A stretch of DNA of 6,042 nucleotides from Betaproteobacteria bacterium. GTDB taxonomy: Bacteria > Pseudomonadota > Gammaproteobacteria > Burkholderiales > Burkholderiaceae. Below, one piece after another: positions 1-6,042 of the stretch. The position numbers and the translations under genes are program-made. The notes beneath the pieces are model-generated. The model saw only the letters and a list, made by a program, of their open reading frames with translations, was not told the DNA's origin and ran no database searches. Every line of letters starts with the position of its first letter. The first letter of the stretch is position 1. The stretch is from assembly GCA_015654605.1 (NCBI GenBank), contig JAATGO010000310.1, positions 1-6,042 of the forward strand. Direction: 5' to 3'.

Positions 1-22
1 AAAATTAGAAATACATTGCAGT

Positions 23-1519
23 GTGCCACGATGGCTGGTGACGCTGCTATTGTTGCTAAGCATGGTATTGGGGATGTTATCGTCTATCGATACGTTTGCC
101 CAAGGATTGCCAACCCTGGGAGATTCTGCTCGAGAAAGTTTGTCGCCAGTGGCGGAACGTAAACTGGGCGAAGAAATCATGCGCGATATCCATCATAATC
201 CTGATTACATTGATGACGAGGAGGTGTTGGAATATTTGAACAACTTTGGTAATGCTTTAGTGAATGTTCGGCCTGATGTAAGGGGAGAGGCTGGTTTTGA
301 TTTTTTCTTCTTCGCAGTGCGTGATCCGACTCTGAATGCATTTGCGTTGCCAGGCGGTTTTATCGCAGTGCACTCGGGTCTGGTATTGGCGGCACAAAGT
401 GAATCTGAGTTGGCTTCTGTATTAGCACATGAAATTGGTCATGTGGCACAGCGACATATTGCTCGGATGTTGGGGCAGCAAAAAGAAGATTCCATGATAC
501 AGCTGGCGTCACTGGTATTAGGTGCACTGGCAGGTGTTTCAAATGTAGGAGGTGATGGGGCGATGGCAGCGATCATGGGCGGGACTGGCGTGGCTATGCA
601 ACGGCAACTGAATTTCAGTCGAGATGCTGAACGTGAGGCAGATCGAGTGGGCTTGCAGATATTGGAAGATGGCGGTTTTGAGACCTCGGGCATGGTCGCT
701 TTTTTCAGGCGCCTGCAGGCTTCATCCAATAATTACGGCCCTAGTGTCCCATCGTATTTACTGACACATCCGTTGACGACAGAGCGTATCGCAGATATTG
801 AAGCGCGAATTCGTGGTCAGCGCTATAAACAACATGCCGACAATCCCGATTTCCAACTGATTCGTGCACGCATGCGTGTATTGCAAGATGCTACGGCACA
901 AGGATTACGTGATGCGCAGGATTTTTTTGAGAGACAACTACGGCAAAATACCAAAATCCAGATGATGGCCGCACGTTATGGAATGGCTTATGTAGCCTAT
1001 CAGCAGCACTCTTATGATAAGGCAGAACAATTACTGCAAGAAGCGCGTGCATTGGCGCAACCCATGGTTTCCAGCGTATTATTTGCCAATCTGGAGATTG
1101 AGATCAAGCTCGCGCGTAAGCAAACGGCAGAAGCGTTAAAAATAGCAGATGCCATGCGCAGCCAATTTCCTCTGTCGAGAGTGATTGTGCATCAATATGC
1201 GGAGGCGTTGATTGCCAATCAATATTACGATCAGGCAGTATCCTATCTACGAGATCAGGCACAATTGTATAAAAAAGAAGTTGCTATACAAGAGTTGTTG
1301 GCGAAAGCCTATTCTGAACAAGGCAAAATAGCCTTGCAGCATATGACATTGGCACAGTATTACGTGTTGTCCGGGAGTTTGCTTGAGGCTTTAGATCAAT
1401 TGCGCATTGCGCGTGAAGCAAAAGACGCGACCTTTTATGATCAATCTATTATCGACGCATCAGAACGAGATTTAAAAGAGCGCTGGCGTACAGAGCAGGA
1501 AGCCAGTAAAGAGAAATGA
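23..1519 (+). CDS. bepA: BepA/YfgC-like periplasmic M48 metalloprotease with C-terminal TPR repeats
   Basis: Predicted zinc endopeptidase that, in the BepA family, assists or degrades stalled outer-membrane proteins such as LptD and BamA in the periplasm. A hydrophobic N-terminal segment (residues 4-20) followed by TFA-Q suggests a signal peptide cleaved near residue 26. The M48 domain covers about 40-265. HEIGH supplies zinc ligands H136 and H140 and catalytic E137, EREAD supplies the third ligand E203, and THPLTTER holds H249 at the place of the regulatory His246 of E. coli BepA. The NAFALPGG strand (about 105-112) is typical of the family. Residues about 315-480 are helical TPR-like repeats, for example ARYGMAYVAYQQHSYDKAEQ. 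The length of 498 is close to the 487 of E. coli BepA. The start is uncertain: GTG at 23 lacks a clear Shine-Dalgarno and the frame stays open to the window edge, so the true start could lie further upstream. An in-frame ATG at 62 would shorten the signal peptide. The gene converges on the leftward cluster. Confidence 0.92.
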   Translation: MPRWLVTLLLLLSMVLGMLSSIDTFAQGLPTLGDSARESLSPVAERKLGEEIMRDIHHNPDYIDDEEVLEYLNNFGNALVNVRPDVRGEAGFDFFFFAVRDPTLNAFALPGGFIAVHSGLVLAAQSESELASVLAHEIGHVAQRHIARMLGQQKEDSMIQLASLVLGALAGVSNVGGDGAMAAIMGGTGVAMQRQLNFSRDAEREADRVGLQILEDGGFETSGMVAFFRRLQASSNNYGPSVPSYLLTHPLTTERIADIEARIRGQRYKQHADNPDFQLIRARMRVLQDATAQGLRDAQDFFERQLRQNTKIQMMAARYGMAYVAYQQHSYDKAEQLLQEARALAQPMVSSVLFANLEIEIKLARKQTAEALKIADAMRSQFPLSRVIVHQYAEALIANQYYDQAVSYLRDQAQLYKKEVAIQELLAKAYSEQGKIALQHMTLAQYYVLSGSLLEALDQLRIAREAKDATFYDQSIIDASERDLKERWRTEQEASKEK

Positions 1520-1550
1520 AAAATAAAAATGAAACCTTCTTTATAGAGGT
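1520..1550 (-). terminator. Possible terminator of the leftward ilvE-to-unknown-gene cluster
   Basis: Read on the minus strand, ACCTCT and AGAAGGT pair as a six-base-pair stem with one bulged A around an ATAA loop (1534-1550). It is followed by a T-rich tract, TTTCATTTTTATTTTTC, running toward 1520. It lies about 77 bases after the stop of the last leftward gene. On the plus strand the stem is not followed by a T-run, so it would not terminate bepA by the intrinsic mechanism. The stem is short and AT-rich, so the call is tentative. The remaining gap to 1626 holds no gene that I can support. Confidence 0.35.
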
Positions 1551-1626
1551 GGATATCGTGGTCTTCCCGGCATGGGACGTGGCAGAAGCAAGATAAATAA
1601 CACAGTAGTCTCTGCGCGCACTTACG

Positions 1627-2256
1627 TTATGACTTTGATGTATCACTAGTATTTCTAGGTTTCTGAATAAAACCGAAGTGTTTTGCGATGGTGTCGATGT
1701 GGAGGTATTGCATGCGCCATGACGAGGTTCCGTGCTGAAAGAACAAAGGCGGCCTGGAGGTGTCGGCTCCATCCATCCATGCCATCAATTGTTCATCTGA
1801 TGCTACGATATTATTGACCCGTATGGAGGGTAGGCAAGTGTTTGTGTCGCGATCATCGAGTGCGGCAACACCATGCGATAGGACAAAGAATAGGCGTCCG
1901 GTATTGGAGAGATAAACGCTTTGAATGTCATCCTGACTCGAAGCGATTACCATGCCAGTATGCAGGACGAAGCCCCTGGTGGGGTCAGTATGTAAAATAT
2001 AGGGAGTCAGTTCCAGATCGACATAAACACGCTGTGGGCCATTATGGAAATACCAGCAACCGCTGGCATCACAGGTATAGTTGCGATTGATAAATTGAAT
2101 CAATGCAGTGTGGGCAATACGATCACCAGGAAGATTCAATGCTTGCGTCCGCTCATCTCGCATGCGCCAGTTGCCTCGCGCATCCAGTGCCAGCCAACCA
2201 TAGCAATGGGGAACATTAGGCCATTTTTCCAGGGCTTGTTTGACAATGTCATCCAT
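1627..2256 (-). CDS. Conserved protein of unknown function, 209 residues
   Basis: Soluble protein without signal peptide or membrane segments. I recognise the N-terminal pattern (MDDIVKQALEKWPNVPHCYG, then GNWRMRDE) as a conserved proteobacterial family named only by a DUF number that I cannot assign with certainty. Its middle part, ALIQFINRNY..GCWYFHNGPQRVYVDLELTPYIL (about 51-88), resembles the layout of DUF1285 proteins, which is an inference only. Four cysteines (18, 62, 67, 141) form no metal motif. I chose the ATG at 2256 rather than the in-frame ATG at 2301. The shorter form begins at the conserved MDDIV, has AAAGG about nine bases upstream, and leaves only two bases after the TAA of the hydrolase gene (TAACCATG). 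The longer form would overlap that gene by 43 bases. The tight spacing suggests translational coupling and a shared task with the hydrolase. It is the last gene of the leftward cluster. Confidence 0.85.
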   Translation of the reverse strand: MDDIVKQALEKWPNVPHCYGWLALDARGNWRMRDERTQALNLPGDRIAHTALIQFINRNYTCDASGCWYFHNGPQRVYVDLELTPYILHTDPTRGFVLHTGMVIASSQDDIQSVYLSNTGRLFFVLSHGVAALDDRDTNTCLPSIRVNNIVASDEQLMAWMDGADTSRPPLFFQHGTSSWRMQYLHIDTIAKHFGFIQKPRNTSDTSKS

Positions 2257-2258
2257 GG

Positions 2259-3245
2259 TTATTGACCTTTGAGAAAGCGTAATATCCGTTGTGGCAGCCA
2301 ACTGAGCTTACCGGGAGGGAGTCCCGTAGCAAAGCCGACATGCCCACCTTGCTCAGGGTATTCCAGAGTGACTGACGATGCAGCACTTTGTGGTAAATAC
2401 CGTGCAGGTAAAAAAGGATCATTTTTTGCATTGAGTACCAGGGTCGGAACAGTAACGTCATGTAATACATGTTTGGCGCTAGCCCGATTCCAATAATCAT
2501 CCGTATTTTTGTAGCCGTGGAGTGGGGCCGTGACGATGTTGTCAAAGGCGTATAAATTTTGAGCCCGTAGTAGGGCTTCCCGGTCAAACAGTCCTGGAAA
2601 TTGCGCTAGTTTCAAAAGACTTTTTTTGCGCATGGTACGCAAAAAAGACCATGCGTAAATTCGATTGAATCCCTGTTCCAATGCCATACCACCACCAGCG
2701 AGATCAAGTGGTGTAGAAATGGCGCAGGCCGCATCGACAATTTCTGCCTGGTGTTGTGACTCACCTAGCCAGCGTAATAGGACATTACCTCCCAGGGAGA
2801 CGCCAGTAGCAAAGAATTTGCTGGCACCAGAGTGTTTTGCTTGTGTATGCAGGCGGCGTAATATCCAATCCAGCTCAGTGCTGTCACCGGAATGGTAAAA
2901 ACGTGGAGCAAGATTGATTTCTCCAGAACAGCCGCGAAAGTGAGGGATCGCTCCAGACCAGCCAGTTGCTGCAAGTGCCGTCATGAGGGCGAGACTATAT
3001 GGGCTGCTAGAGGAGCCTTCCAGTCCATGAAACATGACGACGAGCGGTTGCCCTGGCAAGCCATCGACAAAATCGATATCGATAAAATCATTATCTGGCG
3101 TATTCCAGCGTTCTCGTCGAAACGTGACCGATGGACGAGGAGCAAACAGAGCAGGATAGATAGTCTGCAAGTGCTTTCCTGGTAACCAGCTGGGAGCGAT
3201 ATAGTGCGACATATCAGGATTAGGCTTAGTTTGTTGCGGTTGCAT
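2259..3245 (-). CDS. yheT: YheT-type alpha/beta-fold hydrolase (COG0429 family)
   Basis: Cytoplasmic serine hydrolase of the YheT/UPF0017 family; the physiological substrate is not established and carboxylesterase-like activity is assumed from the fold. The family's N-terminal signature WLPGKHLQTIYPAL is at 20-33. HGLEGSSSSPY (73-83) follows the first core strand and forms the oxyanion region. PHFRGCSGE is at 101-109. The nucleophile elbow GVSLGGN places Ser150, and the triad is completed by Asp276 in NAKNDPF and His302 in GGHVGF. The length of 328 is normal for the family. The start is ambiguous: ATG at 3245 gives a polar N-terminal extension, while ATG at 3212 (MSHYIAPSW) begins just before the conserved region. 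Neither has a strong ribosome site. The gene follows the NTF2-like gene by seven bases and precedes the unknown-function gene by two, so it is very likely in one operon with both. Confidence 0.93.
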   Translation of the reverse strand: MQPQQTKPNPDMSHYIAPSWLPGKHLQTIYPALFAPRPSVTFRRERWNTPDNDFIDIDFVDGLPGQPLVVMFHGLEGSSSSPYSLALMTALAATGWSGAIPHFRGCSGEINLAPRFYHSGDSTELDWILRRLHTQAKHSGASKFFATGVSLGGNVLLRWLGESQHQAEIVDAACAISTPLDLAGGGMALEQGFNRIYAWSFLRTMRKKSLLKLAQFPGLFDREALLRAQNLYAFDNIVTAPLHGYKNTDDYWNRASAKHVLHDVTVPTLVLNAKNDPFLPARYLPQSAASSVTLEYPEQGGHVGFATGLPPGKLSWLPQRILRFLKGQ

Positions 3246-3252
3246 TAGCAGC

Positions 3253-3687
3253 TTAGTGCAGCATTGCCCCTGCGGTGACGTTTAGCGGTGCCGGACCAGG
3301 AGCAACAGATGCGTGGTGTAGGACAATCCGCCAGCCTTTGGTCGTTTTGATATAAATATTGGTGGCAATGACATGGACATCCGGTTGTTCGCCAGCGCTA
3401 TGATGGATGTGTTCGATGATATTATGAATGGCAGTACCGAGACTATGTATAACGTGTAGTTGCTGGGGGTGAATCAGCAGGCTGCCACGCGATAAAATAT
3501 CCTGCCAGACAGTACGAATGGCATCATAACCGATCAATCTTTGTGCTCCGGGATGGACGCATACAATGTCTTCATCATCGGCCCAGAGCGCCATTAACCC
3601 ATCAAGGTCTGCACGAGCAAGGGCATCGTAATAGGCAGACTCAATGTCTTCTGGTGAGCCATGCATCATGAATTCAGGACGCGACAT
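3253..3687 (-). CDS. NTF2-like / SnoaL-type small protein, histidine-rich
   Basis: Small alpha+beta-barrel protein of the NTF2-like superfamily (SnoaL/DUF4440 type, ketosteroid-isomerase fold); the ligand or reaction is unknown. The N-terminal helices (SPEDIESAYYDALARADLDG, 11-30) lead to the family's typical LMALWADDEDIVCVHPG (31-47). IGYDAIRTVWQDIL (52-65) and the strands VIATNIYIKTTKGWRIVLHHAS (106-127) close the cone. There are 13 histidines in 144 residues, including EHIHH at 92-96 and HH at 124-125. Several sit at positions that I believe are also His in relatives, but the EHIHH cluster looks unusual. The start at 3687 is supported by a strong AGGAG at 3693-3697, five bases before the ATG. 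The gene lies 63 bases after the zinc-finger gene and seven bases before the hydrolase. A specific enzymatic role should not be assigned from sequence alone. Confidence 0.9.
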   Translation of the reverse strand: MSRPEFMMHGSPEDIESAYYDALARADLDGLMALWADDEDIVCVHPGAQRLIGYDAIRTVWQDILSRGSLLIHPQQLHVIHSLGTAIHNIIEHIHHSAGEQPDVHVIATNIYIKTTKGWRIVLHHASVAPGPAPLNVTAGAMLH

Positions 3688-3750
3688 GACATCTCCTGTG
3701 ACACCGTGTGATCATGGCTGTTGTGATAGGCATGGCGATGAGTGTGTTCG

Positions 3751-3945
3751 CTAATGTGCCTTGGCGACAGCACCCGCCTTGAGCTGATATAGCGTGCCAC
3801 AATAAGGGCATTTCGCACTGCCATGGGCATCGAGTTCCAGAAAAACGCGGGGATGGGATGACCATTGTGGCATATTGGGATTAGGGCAGTGGGCAGGCAA
3901 GTCTTTGCTATCGAGCTCGACTGCCGCTTGTTGAACTTGGCTCAT
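3751..3945 (-). CDS. Zinc-finger domain protein (zf-CHCC, NDUFS6-like), 64 residues
   Basis: Small soluble protein made almost entirely of a zf-CHCC domain, the family that also includes the mitochondrial complex I accessory subunit NDUFS6. The likely zinc ligands are C20 (HCPNP), H31 (SSHPRVFLEL), C46 and C49 (KCPYCGTLY), in the expected order C-H-C-C. The function in bacteria is not settled; a role in complex I or iron-sulfur assembly is only suggested by the eukaryotic relative. The start is supported by GGAG at 3951-3954, five bases before the ATG. It follows ilvE by 55 bases on the same strand, an arrangement I recall as common in betaproteobacteria. A longer overlapping frame at 3674-3865 is a shadow. 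Confidence 0.93.
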   Translation of the reverse strand: MSQVQQAAVELDSKDLPAHCPNPNMPQWSSHPRVFLELDAHGSAKCPYCGTLYQLKAGAVAKAH

Positions 3946-3969
3946 GGTTTCTCCGTAATTAAATTTGTG

Positions 3970-3983
3970 TCAGCCAATGCTGA
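3970..3983 (-). other. Small hairpin between ilvE and the zinc-finger gene
   Basis: TCAGC and GCTGA form a perfect five-base-pair stem with a four-base loop in the 55-base gap between ilvE and the zf-CHCC gene. On the minus strand it is followed by an AT-rich stretch (CACAAATTTAATT) but not by a true T-run. It could act as a weak attenuator or an RNA-processing or stability site, or it could be chance. The stem is short, so confidence is low. Confidence 0.3.
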
Positions 3984-4000
3984 TATTGAGGGGCCTTGCC

Positions 4001-4879
4001 TCAGACAACGTCAAAAAACAAGGCTTGTAATTTTTCAGTGATTGGGCCACGTGTACCACTACCAATCGGGCGGTTGTCTAGTTCGCGAATAGGGGTGATT
4101 TCGGCAGCGGTACCACTGAAAAATGCTTCGTCACTACAATAGACTTCATCGCGCGTGATGCGTTTTTCAATAACTTCGATGCCAAGATCTTTGGCCATTG
4201 TCAATACGGAGTCACGTGTGATGCCATCCAGACAAGAGGCCAAGTCAGGTGTGTAGATCTTGCCATTCCTGACGATAAAGACATTTTCTCCAGACCCTTC
4301 GGAGACATATCCATCTGTGTCCAGCAAAAGGGCTTCGTCATAGCCATCAGTGAGCGCTTCCTGATTTGCTAGGATGGAGTTGATATAGTAGCCGGCTGCT
4401 TTTGCACGAACCAGTGATACGTTGACATGATGGCGACTGAATGAAGAGGTTTTGACTCGAATTCCACGAGTGATACCCTCTTCACCTAGATAGGCACCCC
4501 ATGGCCAGGCAGCGATCGCGACATGAATACTGTTACCCTTTGGGGAGACGCCGAGTTTTTCAGAACCAATCCAGATGAGTGGACGGATATAGCATGACTC
4601 CAGCTGATTTTCTCTGACGACCTGGCATTGAGCTTCCATAATGGTGGCTTGATCAAAAGGGACTGCCATCTGGAATATCTTGGCTGAATTAAACAGGCGC
4701 TGGGTGTGCTCTTTGAGCCTGAAAATCGCTGTGCCTTGTGGGGTTTTGTAAGCACGAACACCTTCGAATACGCTCATGCCGTAATGCAGGCTATGGGTAA
4801 GAACATGAAGAGTCGCATCGCGCCAATCAATGAGTGCGCCGTCTTTCCAAATTTTACCATCCCGATCAGCCATAGACAT
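4001..4879 (-). CDS. ilvE: Branched-chain amino acid aminotransferase
   Basis: PLP-dependent fold-type IV transaminase that interconverts leucine, isoleucine and valine with their 2-oxo acids using glutamate/2-oxoglutarate, in the cytoplasm. THSLHYGMSVFEGVRAY (28-44) is the BCAT N-terminal signature. R61 in HTQRLFNSAKIF binds the PLP phosphate. K160 in VRAKAAGYY forms the internal aldimine, with Y165 nearby. E194 in VSEGSGENVF pairs with the PLP nitrogen, and SGTAAEITPI (255-264) with T257 completes the phosphate site. These match E. coli IlvE K159, Y164, E193 and T257 shifted by one. The length of 292 is slightly below the 309 of E. coli IlvE. The start at 4879 is preferred over the ATG at 4873 because AAGGAG at 4889-4894 lies nine bases upstream of the first and fifteen of the second. 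It heads the leftward cluster and is divergent from pgk. Confidence 0.97.
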   Translation of the reverse strand: MSMADRDGKIWKDGALIDWRDATLHVLTHSLHYGMSVFEGVRAYKTPQGTAIFRLKEHTQRLFNSAKIFQMAVPFDQATIMEAQCQVVRENQLESCYIRPLIWIGSEKLGVSPKGNSIHVAIAAWPWGAYLGEEGITRGIRVKTSSFSRHHVNVSLVRAKAAGYYINSILANQEALTDGYDEALLLDTDGYVSEGSGENVFIVRNGKIYTPDLASCLDGITRDSVLTMAKDLGIEVIEKRITRDEVYCSDEAFFSGTAAEITPIRELDNRPIGSGTRGPITEKLQALFFDVV

Positions 4880-4911
4880 GATGTAACGCTCCTTAAGTAT
4901 AAGAAAGCATT

Positions 4912-4917
4912 ATTTTA
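4912..4917 (-). promoter_or_regulatory. Weak -10 candidate for ilvE
   Basis: TAAAAT on the minus strand would start transcription about 25 bases before the ilvE ATG, leaving room for the AAGGAG site. No convincing -35 hexamer lies at 16-18 bases spacing. A second candidate, TATACT at 4896-4901, lies too close to the ribosome site to be the main start. This is a pattern match only. Confidence 0.2.
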
Positions 4918-5015
4918 ACGGATTCGGGCGAGAAAGAAATTTCATCAAAGGTAATATGTGGTATTCGGTAAAATGAGCGCCAGTTTGGTGTGTAATGGAC
5001 GTATATTAACCAGTG

Positions 5016-5034
5016 TTGGGGGAACTGCCCTCAA
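5016..5034 (+). other. Small hairpin in the ilvE-pgk intergenic region
   Basis: TTGGGGG and CCCTCAA pair over seven positions around an AACTG loop, with one G-T wobble that is stable only in a plus-strand transcript. No T-run follows, so it is not an intrinsic terminator. It would matter only if a pgk transcript starts upstream of about 5010, and no good promoter is visible there. Confidence 0.25.
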
Positions 5035-5129
5035 TGATTCATTCGAAATAGTAGGTCAGACAGGGTATTGTGTGAGCGGATAGCGTGGCAAATAGCACTT
5101 GGCTGGATGTTGCTGTCAGGGAAATGGTT

Positions 5130-5156
5130 TTGGGAACAGGTTCAGTGGGGTAAAAT
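5130..5156 (+). promoter_or_regulatory. pgk: Candidate sigma70-type promoter for pgk
   Basis: TTGGGA at 5130-5135 and TAAAAT at 5151-5156 resemble -35 and -10 hexamers, but the spacer is 15 bases, shorter than the optimum of 17. The predicted start near 5162-5165 would give a leader of about 35 bases. The -10 hexamer lies inside the left arm of the inverted repeat at 5152-5186, so a protein binding that repeat could block it. No other promoter in the region looks better. Confidence 0.3.
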
Positions 5157-5186
5157 AGCGGTTTTCCGCACTATTTCCGCTATTTT
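5152..5186 (+). repeat. Perfect 10-bp inverted repeat with T-run just before pgk
   Basis: AAAATAGCGG (5152-5161) and CCGCTATTTT (5177-5186) are exact reverse complements separated by 15 bases. The right arm runs into a fifth T at 5187 and ends 13 bases before the pgk ATG. A smaller alternative hairpin, GCGG-TTTT-CCGC (5158-5169), uses the same GCGG and would exclude the larger one. CCGCACTATTT and CCGCTATTTTT also form an imperfect tandem repeat at 5166-5187. If the transcript starts upstream, this is a terminator-shaped leader. If it starts near 5163, the left arm is untranscribed and the repeat can act only as a DNA site. Confidence 0.6.
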
Positions 5187-5199
5187 TGATTCGGACTAC

Positions 5200-6042
5200 A
5201 TGAAATTCAATCGATTAAGCGATTTGATCGCTGCCAAACAGTTGCAAGGAAAGCGGGTATTTATCCGCGCAGATCTGAATGTCCCGCAGGATGATGCTGG
5301 CAATATCACGGAAGATACGCGTATTCGCGCATCTATTCCCGCGATCAAGCAGGCATTGGAGGGCGGTGCGGCCGTGATGGTGACATCGCACCTGGGTAGA
5401 CCTGTTGAAGGTGAATATAAACCTGAGGACAGTTTGGCGCCAGTGGCCAAGCGGTTGTCCGAACTGTTATCAATGGATGTCAAGTTGCTGACAAACTGGA
5501 CAGAAGGCGTTGCAGTGGTGCCGGGACAGGTTGTGCTATTGGAAAATTGTCGTCTCAATAAAGGCGAAAAGAAAAATAGCGATGAATTGGCGCAAAAAAT
5601 GGCCAAATTATGCGATGTTTATGTCAATGATGCTTTTGGTACTGCGCATCGTGCGGAAGCGACAACGTATGGCATTGCCAAATTCGCTCCGGTGGTATGT
5701 GCTGGTCCTTTGCTGGCTGCTGAGCTGGATGCCTTGGGTAAAGCCCTGAACCAGCCTGCACGGCCACTGCTGGCGATTGTTGCGGGTTCTAAAGTATCGA
5801 GCAAGCTGACTATTCTCAAGGCGCTGGCAAACAAAGTAGATCACCTAATTGTAGGTGGTGGTATCGCCAATACCTTCATGCTGGCATCCGGGTTGAAAAT
5901 AGGCAAGTCGCTGGCAGAGCCAGATCTGGTACCAGAAGCAAGGGCGATCATTGAATTGATGGCGCAGCGTGGAGCGTCTGTGCCAATTCCGGTAGATGTG
6001 GTGTGCGGCAAGGAGTTTTCACCAACAGCGGTAGCAACGACC
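5200..6042 (+). CDS. pgk: Phosphoglycerate kinase, 5' part (cut by window end)
   Basis: Cytoplasmic glycolytic/gluconeogenic and Calvin-cycle enzyme that transfers phosphate between 1,3-bisphosphoglycerate and ADP to give 3-phosphoglycerate and ATP. The PGK signature [10 protein letters not shown] is at 20-29, with D25 and N27. R41, H64 and R67 (SHLGRP, 63-68), R118 ([14 protein letters not shown]) and R151 ([12 protein letters not shown]) match the 3-phosphoglycerate-binding set. GSKVSSKL (196-203) holds K198 and K202 of the nucleotide side, and GGGIANTF (219-226) follows. The frame is open through 281 codons with no defect. Bacterial PGKs are about 390 residues, so roughly 110, including the C-terminal GGGDT region, lie beyond the edge. 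The start follows the family N-terminus, and no in-frame ATG, GTG or TTG lies closely upstream. The ribosome site is poor (GATTCGGACTAC before ATG), which is notable for a gene usually highly expressed. It is transcribed away from ilvE, and no gap gene precedes it here. Confidence 0.97.
   Translation, partial: MKFNRLSDLIAAKQLQGKRVFIRADLNVPQDDAGNITEDTRIRASIPAIKQALEGGAAVMVTSHLGRPVEGEYKPEDSLAPVAKRLSELLSMDVKLLTNWTEGVAVVPGQVVLLENCRLNKGEKKNSDELAQKMAKLCDVYVNDAFGTAHRAEATTYGIAKFAPVVCAGPLLAAELDALGKALNQPARPLLAIVAGSKVSSKLTILKALANKVDHLIVGGGIANTFMLASGLKIGKSLAEPDLVPEARAIIELMAQRGASVPIPVDVVCGKEFSPTAVATT

Larger units (their letters stand above)
4880..5199. other. Divergent ilvE-pgk intergenic region
   Basis: This 320-base stretch has no gene that I can support. 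It holds the ilvE ribosome site and a weak -10 candidate on the left, a small hairpin around 5016-5034, and a candidate promoter with a strong inverted repeat just before pgk. A 36-codon open frame at 4973-5083 lacks a ribosome site and any recognisable content. No tRNA, known riboswitch or mobile-element end was recognised. Confidence 0.8.

Noticed and set aside
439..729. 96-codon minus-strand frame inside bepA
   Set aside because: It lies antisense to the conserved HEIGH/EREAD protease core and shows no domain or start signal.
1542..1592. Plus-strand frame encoding a Gly/Arg-rich string (YRGGYRGLPGMGRGRSK) after bepA
   Set aside because: It is out of frame with bepA, follows close stops, has no start codon or ribosome site before the string, and is too short to identify. 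It is probably chance; a decayed gene tail cannot be excluded.
2257..2301. Extended N-terminus (MAATTDITLSQRSIT) for the unknown-function gene
   Set aside because: It would overlap the hydrolase gene by 43 bases, while the ATG at 2256 has a ribosome site and starts at the conserved MDDIV.
3674..3865. 63-codon minus-strand frame overlapping the zf-CHCC gene
   Set aside because: It is an alternate frame of the zinc-finger gene, whose own frame has the C-H-C-C motif and a good ribosome site.
5071..5082. Twelve bases identical to part of the E. coli lac operator (TGTGAGCGGATA)
   Set aside because: The flanking bases do not complete the operator's symmetric right arm, no lac-type regulator or genes are present, and a partial match of this length can occur by chance.
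4973..5083. 36-codon open frame (MSASLVCNGRILTSV...) before pgk
   Set aside because: No ribosome site, no recognisable domain, and ordinary chance length for intergenic DNA.
5196..5606. 136-codon minus-strand frame antisense to pgk
   Set aside because: It is the mirror of a strongly conserved pgk coding region, with low-complexity serine-rich content and no start signal.

Overview
The window reads as a chromosomal segment of a proteobacterium, most likely a betaproteobacterium. This rests on remembered family resemblance: the IlvE N-terminus (MSMADRDG...), a free-standing zf-CHCC zinc-finger gene directly after ilvE, and housekeeping genes of proteobacterial type. I see no phage, transposon, plasmid, CRISPR, rRNA or tRNA signal. 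It is ordinary core-genome DNA, and I found no convincing undescribed system.

Layout: (1) 23-1519, plus strand, a periplasmic M48 metalloprotease with TPR repeats of the BepA/YfgC type. (2) A short convergent gap, 1520-1626, with a possible terminator for the leftward genes. (3) A leftward cluster from 4879 down to 1627: ilvE (branched-chain aminotransferase), a 64-residue zf-CHCC protein, a 144-residue NTF2-like/SnoaL-type protein, a YheT-type alpha/beta hydrolase, and a 209-residue conserved protein of unknown function. The gaps between them are 55, 63, 7 and 2 bases. The last three genes, at least, look co-transcribed, and the last two are probably translationally coupled. (4) A 320-base divergent intergenic region, 4880-5199, carrying the promoters for ilvE and pgk and a perfect 10-bp inverted repeat just before pgk. 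(5) 5200-6042, plus strand, the first 281 codons of pgk (phosphoglycerate kinase), cut by the window end.

Functionally the window joins outer-membrane quality control (BepA), branched-chain amino acid metabolism (IlvE), central carbon metabolism (Pgk) and four small or poorly characterised conserved proteins. The items most worth a second look are the pgk leader, with its inverted repeat, competing hairpin and lack of a clear Shine-Dalgarno, and the coupled hydrolase/unknown-protein pair.
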